Shown in pieces: positions 19,678-28,873 of a DNA stretch of 64,000 bases (positions are counted from its first letter, which is position 1; each line of letters starts with the position of its first letter). The DNA lies in NCBI GenBank assembly GCA_947631085.1, contig CANRJY010000006.1:44736-108735 (forward strand). The letters run 5' to 3'. The notes beneath the pieces were generated by a model, which saw only the letters and a program-made list of their open reading frames with translations, had not been told where the DNA came from and searched no databases. Origin of the DNA: an uncultured Clostridia bacterium (GTDB taxonomy: Bacteria > Bacillota > Clostridia > UBA1381). The translations under genes were made by a program, and so were the position numbers.

Positions 19678-19754
19678 TGGTCGGAGTGACTGGATTCGAA
19701 CCAGCGGCCCCTTGAACCCCATTCAAGTACTCTACCAAACTGAGCCACACCCCG
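19678..19754 (-). tRNA. tRNA-Pro (anticodon GGG)
   Basis: On the minus strand it folds with acceptor CGGGGTG/CACTCCG, D-arm GGCTCAGTTTGGTAGAG, anticodon stem CTTGA/TCAAG with loop ATGGGGT (anticodon GGG) and T-arm GGTTCGAATCC. Discriminator A and CCA are encoded. Confidence 0.96.
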
Positions 19755-19764
19755 GATAAAAAAC

Positions 19765-19785
19765 ACCTTGATTCAAGGCATTTTT
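19765..19785 (-). terminator. Small hairpin between two tRNA genes
   Basis: CCTTG and CAAGG pair around a 3-base loop, with A and T runs on both sides. It may be a weak terminator or a processing spacer between tRNA-Met and tRNA-Pro. Confidence 0.4.
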
Positions 19786-19862
19786 TGGTAGCGGTAAGTG
19801 GATTTGAACCACTGACACTGCGGGTATGAACCGCATGCTCTAGCCAACTGAGCTATACCGCC
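19786..19862 (-). tRNA. tRNA-Met (anticodon CAT)
   Basis: On the minus strand: acceptor GGCGGTA/TACCGCT, D-arm AGCTCAGTTGGCTAGAGC, anticodon stem TGCGG/CCGCA with loop TTCATAC (anticodon CAT), T-arm GGTTCAAATCC and an encoded CCA. The G1-U72 pair and the lack of three G-C pairs in the anticodon stem argue against initiator tRNA. An Ile2 tRNA with modified CAT cannot be excluded. Confidence 0.93.
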
Positions 19863-19877
19863 GTAACAACAAGTTAC

Positions 19878-19906
19878 ATTATACACGAAACGATTTTATT
19901 TGTCAA
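19878..19906 (-). promoter_or_regulatory. Consensus promoter of the tRNA-Met/tRNA-Pro unit
   Basis: On the minus strand a perfect TTGACA (19901-19906), a 17-base spacer and a perfect TATAAT (19878-19883), placed 16 bases before tRNA-Met. It is the best promoter match in this part of the window and fits strong stable-RNA transcription. Confidence 0.9.
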
Positions 19907-19947
19907 TACTTTTTTTCAAAAATATTCCCGCATAAAGCCGAAATAAT

Positions 19948-19978
19948 AACGCCGCGGAGCTTTAAAAGCCGCGGCGTT
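19948..19978. terminator. Terminator after the minus-strand deacetylase
   Basis: AACGCCGCGG (19948-19957) pairs with CCGCGGCGTT (19969-19978), with T-rich sequence on the plus side and a weaker T-rich tail on the minus side. It lies just past the stop of the deacetylase gene that ends at 19989. Confidence 0.7.
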
Positions 19979-19988
19979 TTGTATTTTT

Positions 19989-21125
19989 TTAATTGGATGA
20001 TGAATTTGTCGTAACAGTGCTTGTGCCGTTTACGCTGGTGCGAGTCGTCGTACCCAATGAGCTGTTGCTTACCGATGAGGAACCGCCGTTATTTACGGTA
20101 TTGCCGGTACTTCCGTATTCATAGCTGTCCATGTCGCTTTCGTCGCCGGAATCGTCCGTGTCCGAAGATGAAACATCGGGCGTGTCGGGCTGATAGTCGA
20201 TATCGTCAAGCCTGTGGAAGGTGTAGCCCTGTTCAATCAAATAATCGATCATCAGGGGAAGACCGTCAACCGTCGCTTGCTTTGTGGCGGCATCGTGCAT
20301 AAGTACGATCAGATTGTTATAGCCTTCGGCGGAGTTTACGAAATATTCGTAAAGCTCCTGGGCATTTTTTGTTCTTCCCTCGGCGTCGCCGTTCAGGCTG
20401 TTCCAGTCACAGTAATAATATCCGTTCTGAGCAAGCACCTGCTTGCAGTCCTGCTTGATTTCGGCATGGTCTCCCGCGTTATAGCTGCCGCCAGGGAAAC
20501 GGAAAAGCGGGAACGGATCCTCGCCGTTCATTACGCTTTTGATCGTTTCGAAGCAACCGTTTACCTCGGTAATAAACGCGTCGGTGGAGGCATATACTTT
20601 ATCGTAATTATGTCCGCCGGAATGGTTTGCGATGAGGTGACCTTCGTCATATACGCGGCGGGCCATATCGGGATTTGCTTCGATCATGGAGCCTACCTCG
20701 AAGAATGTAGCTTTGATGTTGTAGCGTCTTAACACATCTAAAATTTGGGGTGTGATATTGTCGGTAGGGCCGTCATCGAATGTAAGATAGCAGCGCTTTG
20801 TCTGATTTGCATCGGCGATAATCTCAATTAAATCGTTTTCCTCCGACGCCGGCGGTATGTTCGACGATACTGTTGTTACGGGCGGCTGCGTCGGTTCCGC
20901 AGCTGGCATTGTGGGAGTTACGTCTGTGGTACCCTGATTGTCCGATGAAACTATATTGTCGGTATCCGAATTGTTTTTGCGTATTGTGCTTATCGCAAGA
21001 ACGGAAAGAGCGACAACTCCTATAAGAGCAACGAGAATAATTGCGGCGCGTATGCGCTTTTTACGAATACGAGCGCGTCTGCGGCGCTCTCTGCGTCTTC
21101 TTTCGAAGTCATCCTGATAAACCAT
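19989..21125 (-). CDS. Membrane-anchored polysaccharide deacetylase (NodB family)
   Basis: 378 residues. A very basic N-terminus (RRRRERRRRARIRKKR) precedes one membrane helix (about 27-47), so the catalytic domain faces outside. The NodB domain (about 110-320) has TFDDGPTDN with the metal and catalytic Asp, the metal-binding HSGGH, RFPGGSYN and LMHDA. It probably removes acetyl groups from peptidoglycan or another GlcNAc polymer. The last ~60 residues are Ser/Thr/Asp-rich low complexity, perhaps wall-spanning. It is a single gene, back to back with a second deacetylase on the other strand. Confidence 0.92.
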   Translation of the reverse strand: MVYQDDFERRRRERRRRARIRKKRIRAAIILVALIGVVALSVLAISTIRKNNSDTDNIVSSDNQGTTDVTPTMPAAEPTQPPVTTVSSNIPPASEENDLIEIIADANQTKRCYLTFDDGPTDNITPQILDVLRRYNIKATFFEVGSMIEANPDMARRVYDEGHLIANHSGGHNYDKVYASTDAFITEVNGCFETIKSVMNGEDPFPLFRFPGGSYNAGDHAEIKQDCKQVLAQNGYYYCDWNSLNGDAEGRTKNAQELYEYFVNSAEGYNNLIVLMHDAATKQATVDGLPLMIDYLIEQGYTFHRLDDIDYQPDTPDVSSSDTDDSGDESDMDSYEYGSTGNTVNNGGSSSVSNSSLGTTTRTSVNGTSTVTTNSSSN

Positions 21126-21262
21126 ATAAAATCACCCCTAAACTATATTACATACAATACTATTATATACCGTTTTCTCTTAAAATTCAACATAAATTTA
21201 TAAAATTATAAATTATTTTTACTAAATTTGTAAAAATAAATCTAAAAAGGAGAGATTATGTC

Positions 21263-22108
21263 ATGAAAAAAATACTTACAATAATGATTTGCGCGGCGCT
21301 TTTGTGCTCGTGCGCGGCTCAACCGAATACAAAGACCGAACCTACTTCGAAACCGGAGGCAATCGAGACGGAGCAGCCGGTAAAAAAGGAAATTAACGAA
21401 GATGCGTATGACGGCTTGGATAACAACGGAACCGGCTGGGGACTTGTGCGCAAAAAGGGCGAGCCGCCTGAGATCCCCGTAGAGCAGCAGCGCGTTTTGG
21501 AGGAAAACGGCGGGTTTTATATCGACAAACGCGGCGGAAAGAACCTGTATCTGACGTTTGACGAGGGCTATGAAAACGGATTTACGGACGATATACTCGA
21601 TACGCTGAAGGAAAAGCAAGTCCCTGCGGCGTTTTTTGTGACAGGTCCGTATCTCGAGGGGCAGGGCGATCTTATCAGACGTATGCTCGACGAGGGACAT
21701 ATCGTCGGAAATCATACGATAAATCATGTAAATCTGCCGAAGCAGAGTATATCGGTTATGCGTGACGAGGTTGACGGCTTAAGCGAGCGGTGTATGGAGC
21801 TATATGGAACGGGAATGAAGTATATGCGTCCGCCGGAGGGCGAATACAGCGAGAGAACACTCGCGGCGGCGCGCGATATGGGCTATGCGACGATAATGTG
21901 GAGCTTCGCATACAAGGACTGGGACGTGAATTGCCAGCAGGGCGCGGATTACGCGTACGAGCAGGTGACGAAATATCTGCATGACGGCGCGATAATTCTT
22001 CTCCATGCCGTTTCCTCCGACAACGCCGGAGCGCTCGGCAGAATTATAGATTACGCGCGCGAAAACGGGTATACTTTCCGAAGCTTGGATTACCTGTTAT
22101 CGGAATAA
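21263..22108 (+). CDS. PdaA-like peptidoglycan deacetylase
   Basis: 281 residues. MKKILTIMICAALLCSC gives a lipoprotein-type signal (Cys about 17). The NodB domain carries TFDEGYENG and HTINH, the variant motifs of PdaA/delta-lactam-type enzymes, plus RPPEGEYSERTL and LLHAVSSDN near the end. Such enzymes deacetylate N-acetylmuramic acid on the way to muramic delta-lactam in spore cortex, which would fit a spore former; whether this organism sporulates is not shown here. AAGGAG lies upstream of the ATG. It is divergent from the other deacetylase. Confidence 0.9.
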   Translation: MKKILTIMICAALLCSCAAQPNTKTEPTSKPEAIETEQPVKKEINEDAYDGLDNNGTGWGLVRKKGEPPEIPVEQQRVLEENGGFYIDKRGGKNLYLTFDEGYENGFTDDILDTLKEKQVPAAFFVTGPYLEGQGDLIRRMLDEGHIVGNHTINHVNLPKQSISVMRDEVDGLSERCMELYGTGMKYMRPPEGEYSERTLAAARDMGYATIMWSFAYKDWDVNCQQGADYAYEQVTKYLHDGAIILLHAVSSDNAGALGRIIDYARENGYTFRSLDYLLSE

Positions 22109-22152
22109 AAGCAAAAAATTTAAAAATTCGGACAGAAAATTCAAAAAAGGGC

Positions 22153-22181
22153 TTTATTATTTCGGAGTTTTGTTGTATAAT
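22153..22181 (+). promoter_or_regulatory. Promoter of the first PL11 lyase
   Basis: TTTATT (22153-22158), a 17-base spacer and a consensus TATAAT (22176-22181), 42 bases before the start codon. The -35 is weak. Confidence 0.55.
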
Positions 22182-22222
22182 AGAAATAATGAATAAAATT
22201 TCCGAAAAGAGGTAAACGCTCA

Positions 22223-25036
22223 ATGAGAGAAGCAAGCTTTGATTTTGGCATCAAGCCGCCGATTGACGGCTATATAAAAATCCATCCGAATACATTATAT
22301 GAAAACGGACTTGGCTACGGACTTAAATCCATCGCGGAGGGCGCCGAAAGAAAAATCGGCGAAAAGGAGCTTTACAGGGACTTTTTGCTCGCACCCGATA
22401 ACGAGTTCAGAGTTGATATAGAAAACGGTACATATGTCGTAAGAGTGGCTGTCGGCGACTATGTTGACGAGGGTGACGTTGTCGTTGTCTGCGAGGTAAA
22501 CGGAATTGTGAAGCATTCGTGGGTAATGGACGGCTGTGTTAATGAACTGATATATGATATTGAAGTGACGGACGGCACTATGACGTTCAAATTCATGCCG
22601 AGCCGCCACACGGCTGTGAGCTGTATTGAGATAGCGGAAAAGAAAAATATCGCCATGCCGGAGGTTAAAGCCGAGATCGCGGCGGGAAGGAAAGAACAGT
22701 CCGTAACGCTCTTGTGGGATAAAGTTGACGACGTTATCGGCTACAGAGTCGCGAGAAAGAACCTTCAAAACAGGGATATCGACATAATCGAGGACGTTAT
22801 TACGGAAACGTTTACCGATACGAACGTGGAGCTTTGCAAGAGCTACGAGTACACCGTATGCGGTCTTTACGCGCATAAATTCAAGACAGACGATAAAAAA
22901 ACGGTAAAGGTATGCGTTGTTGACGGCGGCAAAATCGAAGGCGAAATTACGGAGCTTGACGCGCGCGAAACGGAAAATTCGGTCACGCTCGTATGGAAGG
23001 GCTTTGAAAAGGCGTTATGGTACAATATTTATCAGAAAGCGCCGTACGGCATATACAAGCTTATCGGAACAGCGGAAAACTGCTCGTATATCGACGATAA
23101 GGTGACGACAAACGTGCCTTTTGTATACGCGGTAGAAGCGGTAACGACGAGCGGTATTTCTCAGCGCGCCGAGGTTACTATCGACATGGAAGCGAAGCCG
23201 AAAAAGCGCAAAATGGAGACGCTCGGACGCGCTCCCGTTGCGATGCTCACCGAGAACGGCGTATTCCTGAGCTGGAGATTAAACGCCTACGAGTATGCGA
23301 AGGGCATAGATTTTATAGTTCTCAGAAACGGCAAGCGCATATCAGATGTTATTACGGATTCAACAAATTACCTCGATAAGGACGGAAAAGCGGAGGATAT
23401 TTATACAATAAAAGCCGTTTTGAACGGCAAATCGGAAAAGAAGGGCGCGGACGTAAAGGTTACGACTGCTCCGTACCTGTCAATTCCGCTCGATAAGCCC
23501 GCCGACATAACTTTGCCCGACGGAAAAACATACAAATATACCGCGAACGACGCGTCTGTCGCTGATCTCGACGGCGATGGCGAATATGAAATCATACTGC
23601 GCTGGGACGCAAACGGCAAGGACAACTCGCATAAGGGCTATACGGGAAACTGTCTGCTCGACGCGTATAAGCTGGACGGAACAAAACTCTGGCGCATTGA
23701 TTTGGGCGTTAATATCCGCTCGGGCTCGCATTATACGCAGTTTATGGTTTATGATTTCAACAACGATGGCAAGGCGGAGCTGATATGCAAAACAGCCGAC
23801 GGAACGAAGGACGGACAGGGTAATGTTATCGGCGATGCGGACGCGGACTACAGAAACAAGGACGGATTTATACTTGAAGGCCCGGAATATCTGACGGTAT
23901 TCGCGGGCGACACGGGCGCGGCTATCGACACCGTGGACTACGATCCGCCGCGCGGCAACGTGCGCGAGTGGGGCGACAGCTGGGGCAACCGCGTTGATCG
24001 CTTCCTAGCGTGCGTGGCGTATCTTGACGGAGAAAATCCGAGCGTTGTTATGTGCCGCGGCTATTACGACCACGGCTGTCCGACGGCGCTCGTGGCGTAC
24101 GATATGATCGACAACAGGCTCGTAAAACGCTGGAAGTTCCTCGCGAACAAGCATCAGAACATAGAATACACCAATCAGGGCAACCATAATTTGGGCGTAG
24201 GCGACGTAGACGGCGACGGTCTTGACGAGATCGTATACGGCGCGATGGCTGTCGATCACGACGGCACGGGCATTTACTCTACCGGACTTGAGCACGGCGA
24301 CTGCATGAACCTCGGCAATTTCACGCCGAAAACGCCAAACCTCGATTTCTTCCAAATTCACGAGCACGAGAGCGCGGAATACGGCTACGAGGTGCGCGAT
24401 CCCGCTACGGGCGAGATCATATGGGGCAACTACACCGGACGCGACACCACTCGCGGTCTTTGCGCGAAAATTGACCCGCGCTATATCGGAAATCAGTGCT
24501 GGGTAATGGACGACGGCATATTCACAATGGAGGGCGAAATGATCAACGAGCACGGCCCCGAGTCGATAGATTTCGCGATTTGGTGGGACGGCGACTTGAT
24601 ACGCGAGCTTCTCGACCATGAGTTTAACGAGGAAACATTAAAGGGCTATCCGAAAATCTACAAGTGGGATTATGAGAACAACAAGCTTGTGACGATTTTA
24701 AATCCGAGCGGCGTTCTTTCAAATAACTGGAAGAAGGGTACGCCCTGTATCCAGGCTGATATTTTGGGCGACTGGCGCGAGGAGGCGGTATGGAGAAACG
24801 AGGACGACACCGAGCTTCGCATCTATACCACGACCGACATCACGCACCACAAGTTCTACACGTTCATGCACGACAGCGTGTACCGCCTGAGCGTGGCGTT
24901 CCAGAACACAGCGTATAATCAGTGTACGCAGACGAGCTTCTATATCGGTCCTGAGATGGACGAGAATATCCCCGTTCCCGAAAACGACTATGTAAGAGGC
25001 GAAAATATTCCCGATTTCACGGAGGATATCGATTGA
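22223..25036 (+). CDS. Rhamnogalacturonan lyase, PL11 family, no signal peptide
   Basis: 937 residues. The enzyme cleaves the rhamnogalacturonan I backbone of pectin by beta-elimination. The N-terminal ~150 residues (FDFGIKPPIDGYIKI, ENGLGYGL) form a beta-domain often seen with pectin-active enzymes. Fibronectin-like strands follow (about 155-400), then the PL11 propeller (about 410-930) with Ca-binding-like DLDGDGEYEI, DFNNDGKAEL, DVDGDGLDEI and DILGDWREEAVW. There is no signal peptide or membrane helix, so it probably acts inside the cell on imported oligosaccharides, as proposed for YesX. A second, secreted PL11 enzyme is encoded at 56.9-61.6 kb. GAGG precedes the ATG. Confidence 0.9.
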   Translation: MREASFDFGIKPPIDGYIKIHPNTLYENGLGYGLKSIAEGAERKIGEKELYRDFLLAPDNEFRVDIENGTYVVRVAVGDYVDEGDVVVVCEVNGIVKHSWVMDGCVNELIYDIEVTDGTMTFKFMPSRHTAVSCIEIAEKKNIAMPEVKAEIAAGRKEQSVTLLWDKVDDVIGYRVARKNLQNRDIDIIEDVITETFTDTNVELCKSYEYTVCGLYAHKFKTDDKKTVKVCVVDGGKIEGEITELDARETENSVTLVWKGFEKALWYNIYQKAPYGIYKLIGTAENCSYIDDKVTTNVPFVYAVEAVTTSGISQRAEVTIDMEAKPKKRKMETLGRAPVAMLTENGVFLSWRLNAYEYAKGIDFIVLRNGKRISDVITDSTNYLDKDGKAEDIYTIKAVLNGKSEKKGADVKVTTAPYLSIPLDKPADITLPDGKTYKYTANDASVADLDGDGEYEIILRWDANGKDNSHKGYTGNCLLDAYKLDGTKLWRIDLGVNIRSGSHYTQFMVYDFNNDGKAELICKTADGTKDGQGNVIGDADADYRNKDGFILEGPEYLTVFAGDTGAAIDTVDYDPPRGNVREWGDSWGNRVDRFLACVAYLDGENPSVVMCRGYYDHGCPTALVAYDMIDNRLVKRWKFLANKHQNIEYTNQGNHNLGVGDVDGDGLDEIVYGAMAVDHDGTGIYSTGLEHGDCMNLGNFTPKTPNLDFFQIHEHESAEYGYEVRDPATGEIIWGNYTGRDTTRGLCAKIDPRYIGNQCWVMDDGIFTMEGEMINEHGPESIDFAIWWDGDLIRELLDHEFNEETLKGYPKIYKWDYENNKLVTILNPSGVLSNNWKKGTPCIQADILGDWREEAVWRNEDDTELRIYTTTDITHHKFYTFMHDSVYRLSVAFQNTAYNQCTQTSFYIGPEMDENIPVPENDYVRGENIPDFTEDID

Positions 25037-25103
25037 AATATATCAAAAAGTTTACAAAATTGTTGATATTATATTGAAAGTATGTGAAAAAACGGATAAA
25101 ATA

Positions 25104-25132
25104 TTGACGTTTTGATAAATTTAAGATAAAAT
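25104..25132 (+). promoter_or_regulatory. Promoter of rsmD-coaD
   Basis: TTGACG (25104-25109), a 17-base spacer and TAAAAT (25127-25132), 28 bases before the rsmD start. Confidence 0.7.
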
Positions 25133-25159
25133 ATAGAATACGATAGTATCGGAGGAGCT

Positions 25160-25738
25160 ATGAGAATTATTTCCGGAACACGGCGCGGACATAAGCTGAT
25201 CGAGTTTGCGGGCGATGACGTTCGTCCGACAACGGACAGAGTGAAGGAATCGCTGTTCAGCATAATTCAGAATAACATTTCCGACGCGCTGGTGCTCGAT
25301 TTGTTCGGCGGCAGCGGCGCTTTGAGCTTCGAGGCGATCTCGCGCGGGGCGCGCGGCGTGGTATGCGTGGATATCGACAGGCGCTCCGTCGATATTATTA
25401 AGAAAAATATGACGTCTCTCGGATTTGACGATAAATGCGTTATCGTGAATAAGTCCTGCTTTGATTATATGCGAGGCGCGGGGGAAAAGAAAGAAAAATT
25501 CGATATAATTTTTCTCGATCCGCCGTATAACAAGGGCTTTATCGAGCCTGTTCTCGCGGATATCGTAAAATACGGACTGCTCAATACAGGCGGAATTATC
25601 GTCCTTGAAAGCGATAATACCGATTTTTACGGCAATGCCGAAGGGCTTGAAATATTAAAACAACGCAAATACGGGAGAACGTATATAACTGTTTACGGAG
25701 CGAAAAATGAGAATTGCGGTTTATCCGGGCAGCTTTGA
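25160..25738 (+). CDS. rsmD: 16S rRNA (guanine966-N2)-methyltransferase
   Basis: 192 residues, normal length. [13 protein letters not shown] and [15 protein letters not shown] are the RsmD N-terminal signature; the SAM site is [19 protein letters not shown]; the catalytic motif is DPPY (about residue 122). It methylates 16S rRNA during 30S assembly. GGAGG is 6-7 bases before the ATG. It overlaps coaD by 32 bases, the pairing seen in many Bacillota. Confidence 0.95.
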   Translation: MRIISGTRRGHKLIEFAGDDVRPTTDRVKESLFSIIQNNISDALVLDLFGGSGALSFEAISRGARGVVCVDIDRRSVDIIKKNMTSLGFDDKCVIVNKSCFDYMRGAGEKKEKFDIIFLDPPYNKGFIEPVLADIVKYGLLNTGGIIVLESDNTDFYGNAEGLEILKQRKYGRTYITVYGAKNENCGLSGQL

Positions 25739-26183
25739 CCCGGTTACAAACGGACATTTGGATATAATAGAACGGGCGAGCAAAATATATGATAAGGTTA
25801 TCGTGGGCGTTTTGAATAACGCGAGCAAAAAGCCTTTATTCACAGCCGATGAGCGAGTGGACATGCTCAAGGACGTGACTGATCACATAGCTAACGTCGA
25901 TGTTGACAGCTTTTCGGGGCTGCTGGTCGATTTTGCGAAATCGAAGGGTGCGACGGTCATAGTGAAAGGACTTCGCACCGTGGCGGATTTTGAGTATGAG
26001 TTTCAAATGGCGCTCCTTAACAAGGCGCTCAATCCCGAATATGAAACAGTATTTATGATGACGGATTCAAAATATTCGTATATTTCATCGAGTATGGTGA
26101 AGGAGCTGGCGGGCTTCAAGGGTAATCTTGCCGGATTGGTTCCGCCGGAGATTACCGACAGAATAGAGCAAAAATATAGGTAA
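25707..26183 (+). CDS. coaD: Phosphopantetheine adenylyltransferase
   Basis: 158 residues. It joins ATP and 4'-phosphopantetheine in coenzyme A synthesis. The nucleotidyltransferase signature is [16 protein letters not shown], with the TNGH variant of Hx[15 protein letters not shown] and [13 protein letters not shown] are the other conserved CoaD blocks. The start lies inside the rsmD end. Confidence 0.96.
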   Translation: MRIAVYPGSFDPVTNGHLDIIERASKIYDKVIVGVLNNASKKPLFTADERVDMLKDVTDHIANVDVDSFSGLLVDFAKSKGATVIVKGLRTVADFEYEFQMALLNKALNPEYETVFMMTDSKYSYISSSMVKELAGFKGNLAGLVPPEITDRIEQKYR

Positions 26184-26226
26184 GCTTTTGCGAGCCTTGA
26201 ATATATGAATGAAAGGAATGTATAAG

Positions 26227-26682
26227 ATGAACTCAGAAATGGATATCATGGAAATTGTTGACATGATGGAGGAGGCTATAGACAAGGCTTCATCTGTGCC
26301 GCTGACAGGCAAGGTTATGGTTGACAAGGACGAGCTTCTCGACTACCTTCAGGAAATCCGTCTCGTTTATCCGGATGAGCTGAAAGAAGCCAAGTGGGTA
26401 AAGGAAGAAAGACAGAGAATCCTGTCGGAGGCTGAAAGCAGAGCCGAAACCATTCAGAAGAACGCCGAGGAAACTCAGATGCAGCTCATAGACGAGCACG
26501 AGATTACAAAGCGCGCATATGAGACGGCTAATGAGCTTGTTAATGAAGCGCAGAAAAAGTCTATGGAAATAAAGACAGACACAGACCAGTATGTTGACGA
26601 TATCTTAAGCGACGCGGAGCATCGTCTCGACCTTTTACTTAGAAAGATTCGTGAGGACAGAGGCTATTTTAATAACAACTGA
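26227..26682 (+). CDS. Coiled-coil protein, unknown function
   Basis: 151 residues from the ATG at 26227 (MNSEMDIMEIVDMM), with AAAGGA 10 bases upstream. After a short N-terminal part with SVPLTGKVMVDKDELLDYL it is a long charged coiled coil (about 60-145) rich in Glu, Lys and Gln. Similar proteins often follow coaD in Clostridia, and the KVMVDKDELLDYL type of start is shared with cell-division-associated coiled-coil proteins. No enzyme motif is present. It may help organise division or envelope proteins; that is inference. Confidence 0.75.
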   Translation: MNSEMDIMEIVDMMEEAIDKASSVPLTGKVMVDKDELLDYLQEIRLVYPDELKEAKWVKEERQRILSEAESRAETIQKNAEETQMQLIDEHEITKRAYETANELVNEAQKKSMEIKTDTDQYVDDILSDAEHRLDLLLRKIREDRGYFNNN

Positions 26683-26712
26683 TTTATCAACTGAGTTTAG
26701 CAATAAAAATTT

Positions 26713-26740
26713 CAGAGCTGGATGATACGTTCAGCTCTGT
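26713..26740 (+). terminator. Hairpin before fhs
   Basis: CAGAGCTG and CAGCTCTG pair around an 11-base loop, followed by a short T run. It lies between the coiled-coil gene and fhs, so it is a weak terminator or attenuator. Confidence 0.5.
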
Positions 26741-26777
26741 TTGAGGTTAATAAAAAACAACAAAGGAGGAATTTATT

Positions 26778-28448
26778 ATGCTATCGGATATAGAAATAGC
26801 GCAGGGCGCAAAAATGAAGCACATAAAGGAAATAGCCGCGTCGATCGGCATTCCCGAGGACGAGCTTGAATATTACGGAAAGTATAAAGCGAAGCTCGGA
26901 CGCGAAACAGAGGAAAGATTAAAGGACAACCCCGAGGGCAAGCTCGTCCTCGTAACGGCGATAAACCCGACTCCGGCGGGCGAAGGCAAAACCACAACCA
27001 CGATCGGTCTTGGCGACGCTATGTCGAGACTGGGCAAAAAGTGCGTTTTGGCGCTCAGAGAACCGTCTATGGGACCCGTTATGGGCGTTAAGGGCGGAGC
27101 CGCGGGCGGCGGTTACAGTCAGGTCGTGCCGATGGAGGACATAAATCTGCATTTTACGGGCGATATGCACGCTATAACGGCGGCGAACAATCTGCTTTCC
27201 GCTATGATCGACAACCACATTCACCAGGGCAATAAGCTCGATATCGACGTTAATAATATAGTTTGGAAGCGCGTCGTTGACATGAACGACAGGGCGCTGC
27301 GTCAGACCATAGTAGGCTTGGGCGGCAAGATAAACGGCGTTCCGCGCCAGGACGGATTTATGATAACCGTCGCGTCCGAGGTTATGGCAATTCTCTGCCT
27401 CGCGTCGGATCTGAACGATTTAAAGGAGCGTCTCGGCAATATCATAATCGGCTACACGAGAAGCGGAGAACCCGTAAAAGCGTCGGATCTGAACGCGCAG
27501 GGAGCGATGACCTCGCTTTTAAAGGACGCGATAAAGCCTAATCTTGTGCAGACGCTCGAGCATACCCCATGCTTTATCCACGGTGGTCCGTTCGCGAACA
27601 TAGCTCACGGCTGCAACAGCGTCAAGGCGACGAAGCTCGCGATGAAGCTCTCGGATTACGCTATAACCGAAGCGGGCTTCGGTGCGGATCTGGGCGCGGA
27701 GAAGTTTATGGACATCAAGTGCCGCATGGCGAGAATTAAGCCCGACGCGGTCGTAATAGTCGCAACGGTGCGCGCGCTCAAATATAACGGCGGCGTAAAG
27801 AAGGCTGATCTGAAAAATCCCGACGTTGACGCGTTAAAGCGCGGTATCGTGAATTTGCAGAAGCATATCGAAAATATGCGCGGCTTCGGCGCGCCGGTAG
27901 TTGTCGCGGTCAACCGCTTCGACACCGACAGCGACGAGGAATTAAACACGGTAATCGAGCTTTGCCGAGAAAGCGGAGCGGACTGCGCTTTAAGCGAGGT
28001 ATTCGCGAAGGGAGGCGAAGGCGGCATAGAGCTTGCGAAAAAGGTTATCGCGGCGATCGACGCGGGCGAGAGCGAGCTTCACTATACCTACGACGTTGAC
28101 GCGCCGATCAAGGACAAGCTCGAGGCTATAGTAAAGAAAATCTACGGCGGCGCGGGTGTTGTTTACTCGTCAAAGGCGAACAAGCAGATCAAGCGCCTCG
28201 AAGAGCTCGGACTTGACAAAAAGCCGATATGCGTCGCGAAAACGCAATATTCGCTTTCGGATAACCCCGCTCTTTTAGGCAGACCCGAAAACTTTGAGGT
28301 AAGCGTGAGCGAGGTGCGCGTATCGAACGGCGCGGGCTTTATCGTGGTTGAAACGGGCAGCATCATGGTAATGCCCGGACTTCCTCCCATACCCGCTGCC
28401 GAAAAGATAGATATTGACGGCGACGGAACGATTTCGGGATTATTCTGA
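26778..28448 (+). CDS. fhs: Formate-tetrahydrofolate ligase
   Basis: 556 residues, full length. ATP-dependent attachment of formate to tetrahydrofolate, giving 10-formyl-THF for purine synthesis and, in acetogens, the methyl branch of the Wood-Ljungdahl pathway. The P-loop is [19 protein letters not shown] (about 54-72). Other conserved blocks are [21 protein letters not shown] and [17 protein letters not shown] near the end. GGAGG is 8 bases before the ATG. Its stop overlaps the tsaE start by one base. Confidence 0.97.
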   Translation: MLSDIEIAQGAKMKHIKEIAASIGIPEDELEYYGKYKAKLGRETEERLKDNPEGKLVLVTAINPTPAGEGKTTTTIGLGDAMSRLGKKCVLALREPSMGPVMGVKGGAAGGGYSQVVPMEDINLHFTGDMHAITAANNLLSAMIDNHIHQGNKLDIDVNNIVWKRVVDMNDRALRQTIVGLGGKINGVPRQDGFMITVASEVMAILCLASDLNDLKERLGNIIIGYTRSGEPVKASDLNAQGAMTSLLKDAIKPNLVQTLEHTPCFIHGGPFANIAHGCNSVKATKLAMKLSDYAITEAGFGADLGAEKFMDIKCRMARIKPDAVVIVATVRALKYNGGVKKADLKNPDVDALKRGIVNLQKHIENMRGFGAPVVVAVNRFDTDSDEELNTVIELCRESGADCALSEVFAKGGEGGIELAKKVIAAIDAGESELHYTYDVDAPIKDKLEAIVKKIYGGAGVVYSSKANKQIKRLEELGLDKKPICVAKTQYSLSDNPALLGRPENFEVSVSEVRVSNGAGFIVVETGSIMVMPGLPPIPAAEKIDIDGDGTISGLF

Positions 28449-28873
28449 TGAAGCATATTTCACAAAGCTATGAGGAAACGCTCGCGATAGCGCGTTCGTT
28501 CGCGGAAACGCTCAAAGCGGGCGACACTGTCTGCCTATACGGCGGGCTCGGCGCGGGCAAAACGGCGTTCGTGCAGGGACTTGCGGAGGGCTTAGGCATT
28601 GACGAGCCTGTCACAAGCCCGACATTTACGATAGTCAATGAATATTACGGACGCTTGCCGCTCTATCATTTCGACGTATACAGGATAGCCGATCCGGACG
28701 AAATGTACGAGATCGGCTATGACGAGTACGTCTATGGCGACGGCGTATCGGTGATAGAATGGTCGGAGCTGATTGACGAAATTTTGCCCGAAAAGCGGTA
28801 TAACGTGAAAATCTCGAAGGATTACGGCAAGCATGAGAATTACAGGGAAATAGATATCGAGGAAGTTAAATGA
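28448..28873 (+). CDS. tsaE: tRNA threonylcarbamoyladenosine synthesis ATPase
   Basis: 141 residues. Walker A GGLGAGKTAFVQG (about 32-44), SPTFTIVNEY and HFDVYRI are TsaE signatures. It acts with TsaB and TsaD to make t6A at position 37 of tRNAs reading ANN codons. It overlaps fhs by one base and tsaB by four; tsaD is not in the window. Confidence 0.95.
   Translation: MKHISQSYEETLAIARSFAETLKAGDTVCLYGGLGAGKTAFVQGLAEGLGIDEPVTSPTFTIVNEYYGRLPLYHFDVYRIADPDEMYEIGYDEYVYGDGVSVIEWSELIDEILPEKRYNVKISKDYGKHENYREIDIEEVK

Noticed and set aside
19660..19760. tRNA-Pro 3' end as an attachment site for the 9-19 kb block
   Set aside because: I looked for a copy of the tRNA 3' sequence near 9.1-9.3 kb and saw none, and no integrase gene lies in the block.
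27405..27425. Apparent third copy of the CTGAACGATTT block
   Set aside because: It lies inside fhs and encodes DLNDL; none of the other conserved blocks or helices surround it.
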